Position numbers and translations under genes: made by a program
Assembly: GCA_944385765.1 (NCBI GenBank)
Contig: CALWYL010000011.1
Coordinates: forward strand, 1-42,014
Reading direction: 5' to 3'
Length of the DNA stretch: 42,014 nt
DNA from: an uncultured Oscillospiraceae bacterium
Lineage (GTDB): Bacteria; Bacillota; Clostridia; Oscillospirales; Oscillospiraceae
Notes under the pieces: model-generated
Told to the model about the DNA's origin: nothing
The model's database searches: none
Seen by the model: only the letters and a program-made list of their open reading frames with translations
Shown here: positions 1 to 8,768 of the stretch, one piece after another
Position numbering within the stretch: position 1 is the stretch's first letter
Layout: the number at the start of each line of letters is the position of its first letter

Positions 1-1
1 C

Positions 2-925
2 TCGGACTCAGCCTATCTGCTGGTCACCGCCGCGGAGGGCGAGCGCCTGCCGCGCGGCGCGGCGGCGGCGCTGGAGTTCACGGACGGGGAGGCCTATGCC
101 CGGGCTCTGCTCTCCGCGCCGGGGGAGGCCCCGGACGACGCCGGGGAGGCAGTACTGGAGCTGGCGCGGGCGCGGTACGGCGCCGCCGGCTCGCCCGCCG
201 GGGCCGCGGAGCGGCTGCTCGGCCTCCTGCAGGGGGGTCCGGGCGGCGGCTTTGCGGCGGAGGGCGGGGGCCCTCCGGAGGCGCGGGGCCCGTCCGGCGG
301 CGGAACAGAGGGGACGGCCGTCACGGTGGACGAGCCGGGGCTGTTTACATCCCATACCGACGGCTTCACGGGGCTGGGGGCGGAGGACTGCGCGCAGCCG
401 GGGCGGCTCGCCGAGCTGCTCACTTACCGGCCGCAGCGGCCGGAGGGGGCCTTCGGCGCGCTGGTGACCGGCGTGCGCTGGTACTTCGCCGCGCTGCTGG
501 ACGAGGAGCCGGCGACGCGGCTCTCCCCGGGGGAGCGCGCGGAGCTCAGCTTTGCCCAGGGGCGCTTCGAGGCCAGGGTGGAGAGCGTCTCCCGGCCGGA
601 GGACGGGAGCTGCGCCGTGGTGTTCTCCTGCGCCGAGGGGCTGGCCGACATGCTGACGGTGCGCGCGGCCTCGGCGGAGATGCTCGTCAGGCGGGCCGAG
701 GGGCTGTATGTCCCCGCGGAGGCGGTCTATGAGCGCGGCGGGAGATATTTCGTGCAGGCCCTGGTGCTGGGCGAGGCTGTGGAGCGGGAGATAGAGCCGC
801 TCTGCGAGTACAAAGAGGGCTACCTGGTGGAGCCGGGGGCGCTGCACGACGGCAGCGAGGTGCTGGCGGTGCAGGCATATGGCGAAGAGGACGCGGGCGG
901 CCCGCGGGGGCGGCCCAATATATAA
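2..925 (+). CDS. HlyD-like periplasmic/extracytoplasmic adaptor protein, C-terminal part (truncated by window edge)
   Basis: The frame is open from the first bases and ends at TAA 923-925, so the N-terminus lies outside the window. The visible 307 residues begin in an Ala/Gly/Glu-rich stretch and then carry a segment around 'VTVDEPGLFTSHTDGF' that I associate with HlyD-family adaptor-like proteins often found beside sepF in Clostridia. The C-terminal half ('RAASAEMLVRRAEGLYVPAEAV' region, then 'YFVQALVLGEAVEREIEPL') resembles the beta-barrel and membrane-proximal domains of HlyD-type efflux adaptors, which link an inner-membrane pump to the outside. No transmembrane segment is visible, but the anchor would be upstream. 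It heads the division operon, 15 bases before the next gene. The family call is moderate; the exact role in this locus is unknown. Confidence 0.6.
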   Translation, partial: SDSAYLLVTAAEGERLPRGAAAALEFTDGEAYARALLSAPGEAPDDAGEAVLELARARYGAAGSPAGAAERLLGLLQGGPGGGFAAEGGGPPEARGPSGGGTEGTAVTVDEPGLFTSHTDGFTGLGAEDCAQPGRLAELLTYRPQRPEGAFGALVTGVRWYFAALLDEEPATRLSPGERAELSFAQGRFEARVESVSRPEDGSCAVVFSCAEGLADMLTVRAASAEMLVRRAEGLYVPAEAVYERGGRYFVQALVLGEAVEREIEPLCEYKEGYLVEPGALHDGSEVLAVQAYGEEDAGGPRGRPNI

Positions 926-940
926 AAAGAGGGTATGGAT

Positions 941-1630
941 ATGTCGATAGCTGAGAACGTCGCGGCCATACGCGCCAGAATAGACGCCGCGGCCCAGGGG
1001 CGCAGAGTGCTGCTGGTGGCGGCCAGCAAGATGAACGACGCGGCGGCAGTGCGCGAGGCCATAGCCGCCGGCGTGGACGCCTGCGGCGAAAACCGGGTGC
1101 AGGAGCTGCTGGAGAAGAACGCCCAGGGGGCCTATGCCGGGGCGCCGCTGCACTTCATAGGCCATTTGCAGAAGAACAAGGTGAAATACCTGGTGGGTAC
1201 GGTGGACCTCATAGAGTCGGTGGACTCCGTGGAGCTGCTGCGCATGATAGACGCCCGGGCCCGGAAGCTGGGCGTGACGCAGGACGTGCTGCTGGAGGTG
1301 AACATAGGCGGCGAGGCGGCCAAGAGCGGGTTCGAGCCCTCGGCGCTGCCGGAGGCGCTGGAAATTTCAGGGGAGTTTTCCTCCCTGAAGGTGAGGGGCC
1401 TGATGGCCATACCCCCTGTGGCGGAGGCGAGCGGGGCCTCCCGACCCTATTTTGCCAGAATGAGAGAGCTTTTTATTGACATCGGGGCAAAAAAATACGA
1501 TAATGTCAGCATGGACTTTTTGTCCATGGGCATGAGCGGAGACTTTGAGGATGCCATAAGGGAGAGCGCGAACGTGGTCCGCGTCGGCTCCGCCATCTTC
1601 GGGCCCCGCAACTACGGCGAGCGCACCTGA
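941..1630 (+). CDS. YggS/PLPBP-family pyridoxal phosphate homeostasis protein
   Basis: This is a single-domain TIM-barrel PLP-binding protein that balances vitamin B6 and amino-acid pools and has no known catalytic turnover. The PLP lysine is in 'LLVAASKMNDA', followed by the family hallmarks 'CGENRVQELLEK', 'LHFIGHLQKNK' and the C-terminal phosphate-binding 'MGMSGDFEDAI' and 'VRVGSAIFGPR'. Length (229 aa) is normal. An ATG at 935 is in frame, but the AGAGGG ribosome binding site (928-933) is only one base from it and seven from the ATG at 941, so I prefer 941. It lies between the HlyD-like gene and sepF, the usual position in Gram-positive division clusters. Confidence 0.93.
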   Translation: MSIAENVAAIRARIDAAAQGRRVLLVAASKMNDAAAVREAIAAGVDACGENRVQELLEKNAQGAYAGAPLHFIGHLQKNKVKYLVGTVDLIESVDSVELLRMIDARARKLGVTQDVLLEVNIGGEAAKSGFEPSALPEALEISGEFSSLKVRGLMAIPPVAEASGASRPYFARMRELFIDIGAKKYDNVSMDFLSMGMSGDFEDAIRESANVVRVGSAIFGPRNYGERT

Positions 1631-1646
1631 CGGGAGATAATGACAC

Positions 1647-2177
1647 ATGGGCTTTTTTGACGAACTGAAAAAACTGACCCGCCCCTACGACGACGAGGAC
1701 GAGTTTTTCTCCGAGGGGGAGGTGCCGGTCTCCCAGCAGGAGGGCGACGGGCTGCAGGACAGGCGGCAGAGCTTCTTCGCCGAGGCGGAGGGCGCGTCCG
1801 ACGCCTACGAGCCGGCCCCGGCGCAGCAGCACGCGGTACATAACCCGCCGCGCCGCGAGCGCGCGGGCAAGACGGACAGCCGCGTGGTGAACATCGGCTC
1901 CGGCAAGCAGCAGGTGGTGCTGGTGAAGCCGGAGCACTTCGAGGCCGCGGCGGAGATAGCGGACCACCTGAGGCAGAAGCACACCGTGGTGCTCAACCTG
2001 GAAGCGGCCGACAAGGTGACGGCCCGGCGGCTGGTGGACTTCCTCTCCGGGGCGGCGTATGTGCAGGACGGGAACCTCAAGCGGGTGTCCTCGGACACGT
2101 TTTTGATAACGCCCTGCAGCGTGGGCCTCACGGGAGACCTGGCGGACGAGATAGAGAACAGCAGCTTTACATTTTAA
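1647..2177 (+). CDS. sepF: Cell division protein SepF
   Basis: SepF is a cytoplasmic membrane-associated protein that forms rings, binds the FtsZ C-terminal tail and helps anchor and align the Z ring. The N-terminus 'MGFFDELKKLTRP' is the expected amphipathic membrane-binding helix, followed by an acidic, poorly conserved linker to about residue 70. The globular SepF domain then starts at 'RVVNIGSGKQQVVLVKP' and includes 'VVLNLEAADKVTARRLVDFL', 'GAAYVQDGNLKRVS' and 'TFLITP'. The 176-residue length is slightly above the B. subtilis protein because of the linker. GGGAGA upstream gives the ribosome site. The gene sits between yggS and divIVA as in many Firmicutes. Confidence 0.95.
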   Translation: MGFFDELKKLTRPYDDEDEFFSEGEVPVSQQEGDGLQDRRQSFFAEAEGASDAYEPAPAQQHAVHNPPRRERAGKTDSRVVNIGSGKQQVVLVKPEHFEAAAEIADHLRQKHTVVLNLEAADKVTARRLVDFLSGAAYVQDGNLKRVSSDTFLITPCSVGLTGDLADEIENSSFTF

Positions 2178-2217
2178 CTGACGAGATATAATCGCGGCAA
2201 GGGAAGGAGATACTGAT

Positions 2218-2841
2218 ATGACCCCCCAGGATATCAGGGAAAGAACTTTTGAGAAGGCCGTCTTCGGCGGCTATGATATGGCCGACGTGGACGATTTCCT
2301 CGAGGACGCCGCCATCGAGCTGGAGTCGGCGCAGAAGGAGAACGCCACGCTCAAGGCCAAGATGAAGGTCTTGGTGGACAAGATAGAGGAGTACCGCTCC
2401 AGCGAGGATGCCATGCGCCTCACCCTTCTCTCCGCGCAGAAGCTCTCCGCCCAGATAGAGGCGGAGGCGAGAGCGCGCGCCGAGAAGACCCTGGCCGAGG
2501 CGGAGGCCGCGGCCTCCCGCAGCCTGGAGTCCCTGAGGAACGAGACCGCCCGCGAGCAGCAGCGCCTCAGCGAGGCGAAGGCCGCCTTCGCCCGCTTCTT
2601 TGAGGAGGCGCGCACGCTCTGCTCCCGCCAGCTCGACTATCTCGAGCGGGCGTCTTCCGCCCTGCCCGTACAGGGCGACGAGCGCAAGGTGGACGCCGCG
2701 GTGAAGAGCATAGAGGCCTCCGTCGCCCGAATACCGGACGAGCCCGAGCCGAGGATAGACATCGGCTCCGCGATGGGCTCAGCGGCGCAGACCCCGGCAG
2801 ACGATGTGACGCACCTGTTCTCCCTGGGGGGACAGGGCTGA
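2218..2841 (+). CDS. divIVA: DivIVA-domain cell division/polarity protein
   Basis: DivIVA proteins recognise negatively curved membrane at septa and poles and recruit partners through coiled coils. The N-terminal domain here is canonical: 'MTPQDIRERTFEKAVFGGYD' followed by 'MADVDDFLEDAAIELES' (residues 1-40). A long coiled coil rich in Ala, Glu, Lys and Arg runs to about residue 145. The last 60 residues are low-complexity and end in 'VTHLFSLGGQG'. A strong GGAAGGAG ribosome site precedes the ATG. It follows sepF by 40 bases. The symbol is by family; this could be a DivIVA paralogue such as a GpsB- or SepF-partner type. Confidence 0.92.
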   Translation: MTPQDIRERTFEKAVFGGYDMADVDDFLEDAAIELESAQKENATLKAKMKVLVDKIEEYRSSEDAMRLTLLSAQKLSAQIEAEARARAEKTLAEAEAAASRSLESLRNETAREQQRLSEAKAAFARFFEEARTLCSRQLDYLERASSALPVQGDERKVDAAVKSIEASVARIPDEPEPRIDIGSAMGSAAQTPADDVTHLFSLGGQG

Positions 2842-2925
2842 AGCTGAGAGATTACCAGCGGGGCGCGCGGCAACGCGGCCCCGCATGTATTTCATATTCA
2901 CAAGACGAGGGAGAAAAGATATAAC

Positions 2926-5739
2926 ATGGCTCAGGACTACAATTCCACGGTAAATCTGCCGAAAACAGAGTTTCCCATGCGCGCTTCCCTGCCGAAGCGC
3001 GAGCCGGATATGCTGAAGTCGTGGTACGACATGGACCTCTACCACGAGATGCTCAAGCGCACCGAGGGCAGGCCCGTATTCAACCTGCACGACGGCCCCC
3101 CGTTCTCCAACGGCTCCATCCACATGGGCACCGCCATGAACAAGTGCCTGAAGGACTTCATAACCCGCTACAAGTCCATGTCGGGCTGGCACGCCATATA
3201 CTACCCCGGCTGGGACAACCACGGCATGCCGATAGAGTCCGCCATCATCAAGGAGCAGAAGCTCAACCACAAGGAGATGACCACCGCCGAGTTCCGCGAC
3301 GCCTGCCACGCCTTTGCCATGCACTATGTCGACGTGCAGCGCGAGGCCTTCAAGCGTCTGGGCTGCCTGGGCGACTGGGACGAGCCCTATCTCACCATGG
3401 ACCCCAAGTTCGAGGCCGAAGAGGTGAAAATCTTCGGTGAGATGTACAAGAAGGGCTATATCTACAAGGGCAAGAAGCCCGTCTACTGGTGCCCGCACGA
3501 CGAGACCGCCCTGGCCGAGGCGGAGATAGAGTACAGCGAGGACCCCTGCAAGTCCATCTACGTGAAGTTCCGCGTCAAGGACGACCACGGCAAGCTCGCC
3601 CCCTACTGCGACAAGGACAACTGCTACTTCCTCATCTGGACCACCACCACCTGGACCATACCGGGCAACCTGGCGATATGCCTCAACGCCGACTTCGACT
3701 ATGTGCTGGCCAAGGCGCCCAATGGCGAGGTGTACGTCATGGCCAAGGAGCTCATGGGGCGCGTGGCCGAGGTGGGCGGCATAGAGCGCTTTGAGGTGCT
3801 CGCCGAGATGAAGGGCGCGGAGTTTGAGTTCATGACCGCGCAGCACCCGCTGATAGACCGGGAGAGCACCATATTGCTGGGCGACCACGTCACTCTGGAC
3901 GCCGGCACCGGCTGCGTGCACACCGCGCCGGGCCACGGCCAGGAGGACTATGAGATATGCCGCAAGTACGACGCCGAGGGCAGGGTGCACATCGGCATGA
4001 CCGTGCCGGTGGACGACCACGGCAACATGAACGAGGAGGCCGGGAAATACTGCGGCCTCAGCACCGACCAGGCCAACGAGGCCATCTTCGCCGACCTCAG
4101 GGACTGCGGCGCGCTCTACGCCTCCGAGGACATCATCCACCAGTACGCCCACTGCTGGCGCTGCAAGAGCCCCATACTCTACAGGGCGACCGACCAGTGG
4201 TTCTGCTCCGTGGACGCCTTCAAGGACGCGGCCTGCGCGGCCGCCGACGAGGTGAAGTGGATGCCCGAGTGGGGCCACGACCGCATGATAGCCATGATAC
4301 GCGAGCGGGCCGACTGGTGCATCTCCCGCCAGAGGCGCTGGGGACTGCCCATACCCGTGTTCTACTGCTCCGAGTGCGGCAAGCCCGTCTGCACCGACGA
4401 GACCATAGACTCCGTCAGCGGCATATTCCGCCAGAGGGGCTCCAACGCCTGGTTCGAGCTGGAGGCCGGCGAGCTGCTGCCCGAGGGCTTCACTTGCCCG
4501 CACTGCGGCGGCAGGGCCTTCACCAAGGAGACCGACACCCTGGACGGCTGGTTCGACTCCGGCAGCACCCACATCGCCTCCATGGAGCTCGACTCCCCGG
4601 GGCGCTGGCCCGCCGAGATGTACCTCGAGGGCGGCGACCAGTTCCGCGGCTGGTTCCAGAGCAGCCTGCTCATCGGCGTGGCCGTCAAGGGCAGGGCCCC
4701 GTATAAGGAGTGCCTCTGCCACGGCTGGACCGTGGACGGCGAGGGCAAGGCCATGCACAAGAGCCTGGGCAACGGCGTGGACCCCGCCGACCTCATCGCC
4801 AAGTACGGCGCGGACATCGTGCGCCTCTGGGCCGCCAGCGCCGACTACCGCATGGATATGCGCTGCTCGGACGCCATATTCAAGCAGCTGAGCGAGAAGT
4901 ACCTCAAGATACGCAACACGGCGAGGTATATCCTGGGCAACCTCAACGGCTTCGACCCGGACAGGGACATGGTGCCGGTGGCCGAGATGCCCGAGCTCGA
5001 CCGCTGGGCGCTCAGCCGCCTCAACACGCTGGTGGAGCGCTGCCTCAACGCCTATGAGAAGTATGAGTTCTTCGGCGTCACCGCCGCGGCGCACAACTTC
5101 TGCGTGGTGGACATGTCGAACTTCTACCTGGACGTGATAAAGGACCGGCTCTACTGCGACGCGCCGGAGAGCCTGAGCCGCCGCAGCGCCCAGACGGCCA
5201 TATATATCATACTCGACCACCTGATGCGGCTGCTGGCCCCGCTGCTGGCCTTCACCGCCAACGAGGTGTGGCAGGACATGCCGCACGGCGAGGGGGCCGA
5301 CGCCAGGCACGTGATGCTCAACGACATGCCGAGGCCGGACGACGCCCTCAGGCTGAGCGAGGACGAGGCCCTGCGCTGGGCCAACCTGCTGAGCCTGCGC
5401 GACGACGTGAACAAGGCCCTGGAGCTGGCCCGCGCGGAGAAGATAGTGGGCAAGCCGCTGGACGCCAAGGTGACGCTGCACATAGCTGAGGAGGCCCGGG
5501 CCGCCTGGGAGACCGTGAAGGACGCGGATTTGGCCGCGCTCTGCATTGTCAGTGAGCTCGCCGTCTCCGACGAGCCCGTGGAGGGCTGGGCCGGCACCGA
5601 GATGCCGGGCGTGACCGTCAGGGTGGAGGCCAGCGCGCTGCCCAAGTGCCCGCGCTGCTGGACGCACTCCGCCGGCATAGGCGCCGACGCCGAGCATCCC
5701 GAGCTCTGCCCCCGCTGCGCCGCGGCGGTGAAGAGATAG
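2926..5739 (+). CDS. ileS: Isoleucyl-tRNA synthetase
   Basis: This cytoplasmic class I aminoacyl-tRNA synthetase charges tRNA-Ile. At 937 residues it is full length. The ATP-binding HIGH region is 'SNGSIHMGTAMN', with HMGT at residues 66-69. The CP1 editing domain contains 'IWTTTTWTIPGN' and 'GCVHTAPGHGQEDY', and the 'DQWFCSVDAF' and 'RRWGLPIPVFYC' segments follow. The KMSKS loop reads KAMHKS at residues 608-613 and continues LGNGVDP. A four-Cys zinc finger (CPRC...CPRC) closes the C-terminus. Both signatures deviate from textbook consensus, but the rest of the protein is well preserved. The 84-base gap upstream is too short for a T-box leader, so control is probably from the division operon promoter. 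A GAGGGAG ribosome site precedes the ATG. Confidence 0.98.
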   Translation: MAQDYNSTVNLPKTEFPMRASLPKREPDMLKSWYDMDLYHEMLKRTEGRPVFNLHDGPPFSNGSIHMGTAMNKCLKDFITRYKSMSGWHAIYYPGWDNHGMPIESAIIKEQKLNHKEMTTAEFRDACHAFAMHYVDVQREAFKRLGCLGDWDEPYLTMDPKFEAEEVKIFGEMYKKGYIYKGKKPVYWCPHDETALAEAEIEYSEDPCKSIYVKFRVKDDHGKLAPYCDKDNCYFLIWTTTTWTIPGNLAICLNADFDYVLAKAPNGEVYVMAKELMGRVAEVGGIERFEVLAEMKGAEFEFMTAQHPLIDRESTILLGDHVTLDAGTGCVHTAPGHGQEDYEICRKYDAEGRVHIGMTVPVDDHGNMNEEAGKYCGLSTDQANEAIFADLRDCGALYASEDIIHQYAHCWRCKSPILYRATDQWFCSVDAFKDAACAAADEVKWMPEWGHDRMIAMIRERADWCISRQRRWGLPIPVFYCSECGKPVCTDETIDSVSGIFRQRGSNAWFELEAGELLPEGFTCPHCGGRAFTKETDTLDGWFDSGSTHIASMELDSPGRWPAEMYLEGGDQFRGWFQSSLLIGVAVKGRAPYKECLCHGWTVDGEGKAMHKSLGNGVDPADLIAKYGADIVRLWAASADYRMDMRCSDAIFKQLSEKYLKIRNTARYILGNLNGFDPDRDMVPVAEMPELDRWALSRLNTLVERCLNAYEKYEFFGVTAAAHNFCVVDMSNFYLDVIKDRLYCDAPESLSRRSAQTAIYIILDHLMRLLAPLLAFTANEVWQDMPHGEGADARHVMLNDMPRPDDALRLSEDEALRWANLLSLRDDVNKALELARAEKIVGKPLDAKVTLHIAEEARAAWETVKDADLAALCIVSELAVSDEPVEGWAGTEMPGVTVRVEASALPKCPRCWTHSAGIGADAEHPELCPRCAAAVKR

Positions 5740-5792
5740 AAAGACGCCCCGCACGCGCCGCCGGCGCGGACGGAAGAGGGAGGCGATCCTAA

Positions 5793-6659
5793 ATGCTTTA
5801 CGCACTTGCCGTGGTCCTGGTGCTCATCCTGGACCAGTGGCTGAAATACTGGGTTACCATCAACATCGCGCTGGACGCCGGCTCCCGGGAGCTGATACCC
5901 GGCATAGTGAGCCTGGTGAACATCCACAACTCCGGCGCGGCCTATGGCATCTTGTCCGGCGGCCAATGGCGCTGGGTGTTCGTGGCAATAGCCGTGATAT
6001 TCACGGTGCTGGCCGTCATCGCGCTGAAAAAGGGCTTCATAAGGCACGCCCTGGGCCGCTGGGCCATGGTGGGCGTGCTGGCCGGGGCCATAGGCAACTG
6101 CATAGACCGCGTGCTGTTCGGCTACGTGGTGGACATGTTCAAGCTGGAGTTCATGGACTACGCCATATTCAACGTGGCGGACATGTTCATCTCCTGCTGC
6201 GGCATACTCTTCTGCCTCTACATCATCTTCAGCGGCGATGGGAAAAAGCACTCCGCCGAGGAGGAAGAGGAGGAGCCCTCCGGGCGCGAGCGCCGCTCCG
6301 GCCGCGACAAGGCCGCCGGCGGGCACTCCCGGGCGGCGCGCCAGCGCCCGGCCCGGGCGGAGAGGCCGCGCCGGGAGGAGGAGCCGCGCGAGGAGAGGGC
6401 GGCCGAGCCGAGATTTGAGCGGGCCGGGGGCGACGCGAGGGTGTACACTCCGCACAGGCCCTCCGCCGAGCGCCCCGCGCCCGGGAGGAGGCCGGACGCG
6501 GCCGACGAGCGCCAGGCCGCGCCCCGCGCCGCCGCAAGGCCCTCCGCCACCGCGCCGGCCGCCGACGAGGCGCGGCAGCAGCCCCCCAAGAGCGCACCGC
6601 CGGCCGCGGACGGGGAGTTCTCCCTGGAGGACATCCTGGCGGAGTTCGGTTCAAAATGA
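5793..6659 (+). CDS. lspA: Lipoprotein signal peptidase (SPase II) with long charged C-terminal extension
   Basis: LspA is the membrane aspartyl protease that removes signal peptides from prolipoproteins after diacylglyceryl addition. The core (residues 1-150) has four membrane helices, the 'LDQWLKYW' start, 'NSGAAYGIL', and the two catalytic aspartates in 'GYVVDMF' (D114) and 'FNVADMF' (D130). Unlike ordinary LspA (about 150-170 aa), this one continues for some 138 residues. The extension is hydrophilic and probably disordered: a Glu run, then Arg/Glu/Ala/Pro-rich sequence, ending in 'FSLEDILAEFGSK'. Nearly the same ending motif occurs near the N-terminus of the protein encoded at 13274-15796. 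The gene's stop overlaps the start of the pseudouridine synthase (ATGA), so the tail is not an assembly artefact at the gene border. The tail's function is unknown. Confidence 0.93.
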   Translation: MLYALAVVLVLILDQWLKYWVTINIALDAGSRELIPGIVSLVNIHNSGAAYGILSGGQWRWVFVAIAVIFTVLAVIALKKGFIRHALGRWAMVGVLAGAIGNCIDRVLFGYVVDMFKLEFMDYAIFNVADMFISCCGILFCLYIIFSGDGKKHSAEEEEEEPSGRERRSGRDKAAGGHSRAARQRPARAERPRREEEPREERAAEPRFERAGGDARVYTPHRPSAERPAPGRRPDAADERQAAPRAAARPSATAPAADEARQQPPKSAPPAADGEFSLEDILAEFGSK

Positions 6660-7582
6660 GCGAGAGCATATATGTGAGAGCGGAGGAGAGCGGCGAGAGG
6701 ATCGACGCTCTCCTCTCGCGCTGTGTGGAGGGCCTCACGCGCTCGGCGGCGCAGAGGCTGATAGAGTCCGGGCTGGTGACGCTGCGCGGCGCGGCGCTGA
6801 AGAAGAGCTCGCGCAGCGCAGCGGGGGACGAGTATCTGGCGATACTGCCCGAGCCGGAGGAGGCCGGCGCGCCGGAGCCCCAGGACCTGCCCATAGACGT
6901 GGTGTACGAGGACGCGGACCTGGTGGTGGTGAACAAGCCCAGGGGCATGGTGGTGCACCCGGCGCCGGGGCACCCGGACGGCACGCTGGTGAACGCCCTG
7001 ATGTACCGCTGCGGCAGCTCCCTCTCCGGCGTGGGCGGGGAGCGGCGGCCGGGGATAGTCCACCGGATTGACCGCGACACCTCCGGGCTGCTGGTGGCGG
7101 CCAAGAACGACTTCGCCCACCTGGGGCTGGCCGCCCAGCTGGCCGACCACAGCCTCCGCCGGGTGTATGAGGCGGTGGCCAGGGGGCGGTTCAGGGAGGA
7201 GAGCGGCACGGTGGACGCGCCCATAGGCCGCTGCCCCTCCGACCGCAAGAAGATGGCCGTGACGGACAAGAACTCCCGCGCCGCCGTCACCCACTGGGAG
7301 GTGCTGGCCCGATATGAGGGCTACACCCACATCCGCTGCCGGCTGGAGACGGGGCGCACGCACCAGATACGCGTGCACATGGCCCACATCGGACACCCCC
7401 TGCTGGGCGACGAGCTGTATTCCAGCTCGAAGAAGCCGGAGAAGGGCCTGACGGGCCAGTGCCTGCACGCGCGCACGCTGGAGTTCACCCACCCGCGAAG
7501 CGGGGAACGCATGGGCTTCACCACGGACTTGCCGGAGTATTTCACCGCCGTGCTAGCGCGGCTGGGCACACAGACAGGATAA
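6656..7582 (+). CDS. RluA/RluD-family 23S rRNA pseudouridine synthase
   Basis: The protein converts specific uridines of large-subunit rRNA to pseudouridine. It has an N-terminal S4 RNA-binding domain (about residues 12-70, 'IDALLSRCVEGLTRSAAQRL') and the RluA catalytic domain with 'VNKPRGMVVHPAPGH', the catalytic aspartate D139 in 'HRIDRDTSGLLVAAK', and 'CRLETGRTHQIRVHM'. Length (308 aa) and the S4 domain fit the RluD subgroup; RluC/RluA-type specificity cannot be excluded. It is translationally coupled to lspA through an ATGA overlap, and the lspA-rluD order is common in Firmicutes. Confidence 0.95.
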   Translation: MSESIYVRAEESGERIDALLSRCVEGLTRSAAQRLIESGLVTLRGAALKKSSRSAAGDEYLAILPEPEEAGAPEPQDLPIDVVYEDADLVVVNKPRGMVVHPAPGHPDGTLVNALMYRCGSSLSGVGGERRPGIVHRIDRDTSGLLVAAKNDFAHLGLAAQLADHSLRRVYEAVARGRFREESGTVDAPIGRCPSDRKKMAVTDKNSRAAVTHWEVLARYEGYTHIRCRLETGRTHQIRVHMAHIGHPLLGDELYSSSKKPEKGLTGQCLHARTLEFTHPRSGERMGFTTDLPEYFTAVLARLGTQTG

Positions 7583-7586
7583 GGAG

Positions 7587-8768
7587 ATGGGTAAAGTGGA
7601 CTACAACGAAGCGGCGCTGCGGATGCACAGGGAACACCGCGGCAAAATAGAGATAAGGGGCAAGGTGGGCGTGCGCACGCGCGACGACCTCTCCACGGCC
7701 TACACCCCGGGCGTGGCGGAGCCCTGCCGGCGCATAGCCGCCGACCCGGCGGCGGCCTGGGAGTACACCTGCAAGGCCAACACGGTGGCCGTGGTGACCG
7801 ACGGCTCGGCCGTGCTGGGGCTGGGGGACATCGGCCCCCTGGCGGCGCTCCCCGTGATGGAGGGCAAGGCGCTGCTGTTCAAGGAGTTCGCCGGGGTGGA
7901 CGCCGTGCCGCTCTGCCTGGACGCGCATGGGCCGGAGGAGATAATCTCCGCCGTCAGGGCCCTGGCGCCGGCCTACGGGGGCATAAACCTGGAGGACATC
8001 GCCGCGCCCAAGTGCTTTGAGATAGAGTCGGCGCTGGAGCGCGAGCTGGACATACCCGTGTTCCACGACGACCAGCACGGCACGGCCATCGTGGTCTCCG
8101 CCGCGCTGAAGAACGCCCTCAGGGTGGCGGGGAAGCGCCTGGAGGAGGCGCGGATAGTCCTCAACGGGCCCGGAGCGGCGGGGACGGCCATCACGCGCAT
8201 GCTGCTCACGCTGGGCGCGCGGGACGTGGTGGTCTGCGACCGGCGGGGGGCCATATACGCCGGGCGGGAGGCCCTGACGGCGCACAAGGCCGCCCTGGCG
8301 GAGAGCACGAACCCGCGCCGCGTCACGGGCCCGCTGGCCGACGCCCTGCGGGGGGCCGATGTGTTCATAGGCGTGTCCTCGGGGAACCTGGTGACGCAGG
8401 AGATGGTGCGCTCCATGAGGGAGCGGGCCGTCGTGTTCGCCATGGCCAACCCCACGCCGGAGATAGGCTACGAGACCGCCCGGGAGGCCGGGGCCTGCGT
8501 GGTGGGCACGGGCAGGAGCGACTACCCCAACCAGATAAACAACGTGCTGGCCTTCCCCGGCGTGTTCAGGGGCGCGCTGTCCGTGCGCGCGCGGGACATA
8601 AACGACGAGATGAAGTCCGCGGCGGTGGACGCGCTCTCCTCCCTCGTGGGCGAGGGGGAGCTCTCCCCGGAGCACATCATCCCGGACGCCTTTGACGCGC
8701 GGGTGGCGGAGGCCGTCTCCCGAGCGGTGGCGGACGCGGCCGTGAGAAGCGGGGTGGCCAGGCTGTGA
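7587..8768 (+). CDS. NAD(P)-dependent malic enzyme (oxaloacetate-decarboxylating)
   Basis: The enzyme oxidatively decarboxylates malate to pyruvate and CO2. Its 393 residues match the short bacterial malic enzyme class. Visible motifs are the 'STAYTPGVAEPC' tyrosine region, the lysine-containing 'TCKANTVAVVTDGSAVLGLG', the metal-binding 'GINLEDIAAPKCFEIE' and 'VFHDDQHGTAIV', and the nucleotide-binding 'VLNGPGAAGTAI'. AAGGAG lies just before the ATG. Its stop overlaps the GTG start of the fumarase alpha gene, so malate and fumarate interconversion are encoded together. The arrangement suggests pyruvate-malate-fumarate flow for succinate formation or dicarboxylate use. Confidence 0.96.
   Translation: MGKVDYNEAALRMHREHRGKIEIRGKVGVRTRDDLSTAYTPGVAEPCRRIAADPAAAWEYTCKANTVAVVTDGSAVLGLGDIGPLAALPVMEGKALLFKEFAGVDAVPLCLDAHGPEEIISAVRALAPAYGGINLEDIAAPKCFEIESALERELDIPVFHDDQHGTAIVVSAALKNALRVAGKRLEEARIVLNGPGAAGTAITRMLLTLGARDVVVCDRRGAIYAGREALTAHKAALAESTNPRRVTGPLADALRGADVFIGVSSGNLVTQEMVRSMRERAVVFAMANPTPEIGYETAREAGACVVGTGRSDYPNQINNVLAFPGVFRGALSVRARDINDEMKSAAVDALSSLVGEGELSPEHIIPDAFDARVAEAVSRAVADAAVRSGVARL

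Noticed and set aside
2842..2925. T-box riboswitch ahead of ileS
   Set aside because: The gap is 84 bases, too short for a T-box, with no specifier or antiterminator structure visible.
2779..5805. Open frame of about 1000 codons on the minus strand opposite ileS
   Set aside because: GC-rich codons with few stops keep the opposite frame open. The translation is low-complexity (Val, Gly, His, Ala) with no domain, and ileS is clearly the real gene.
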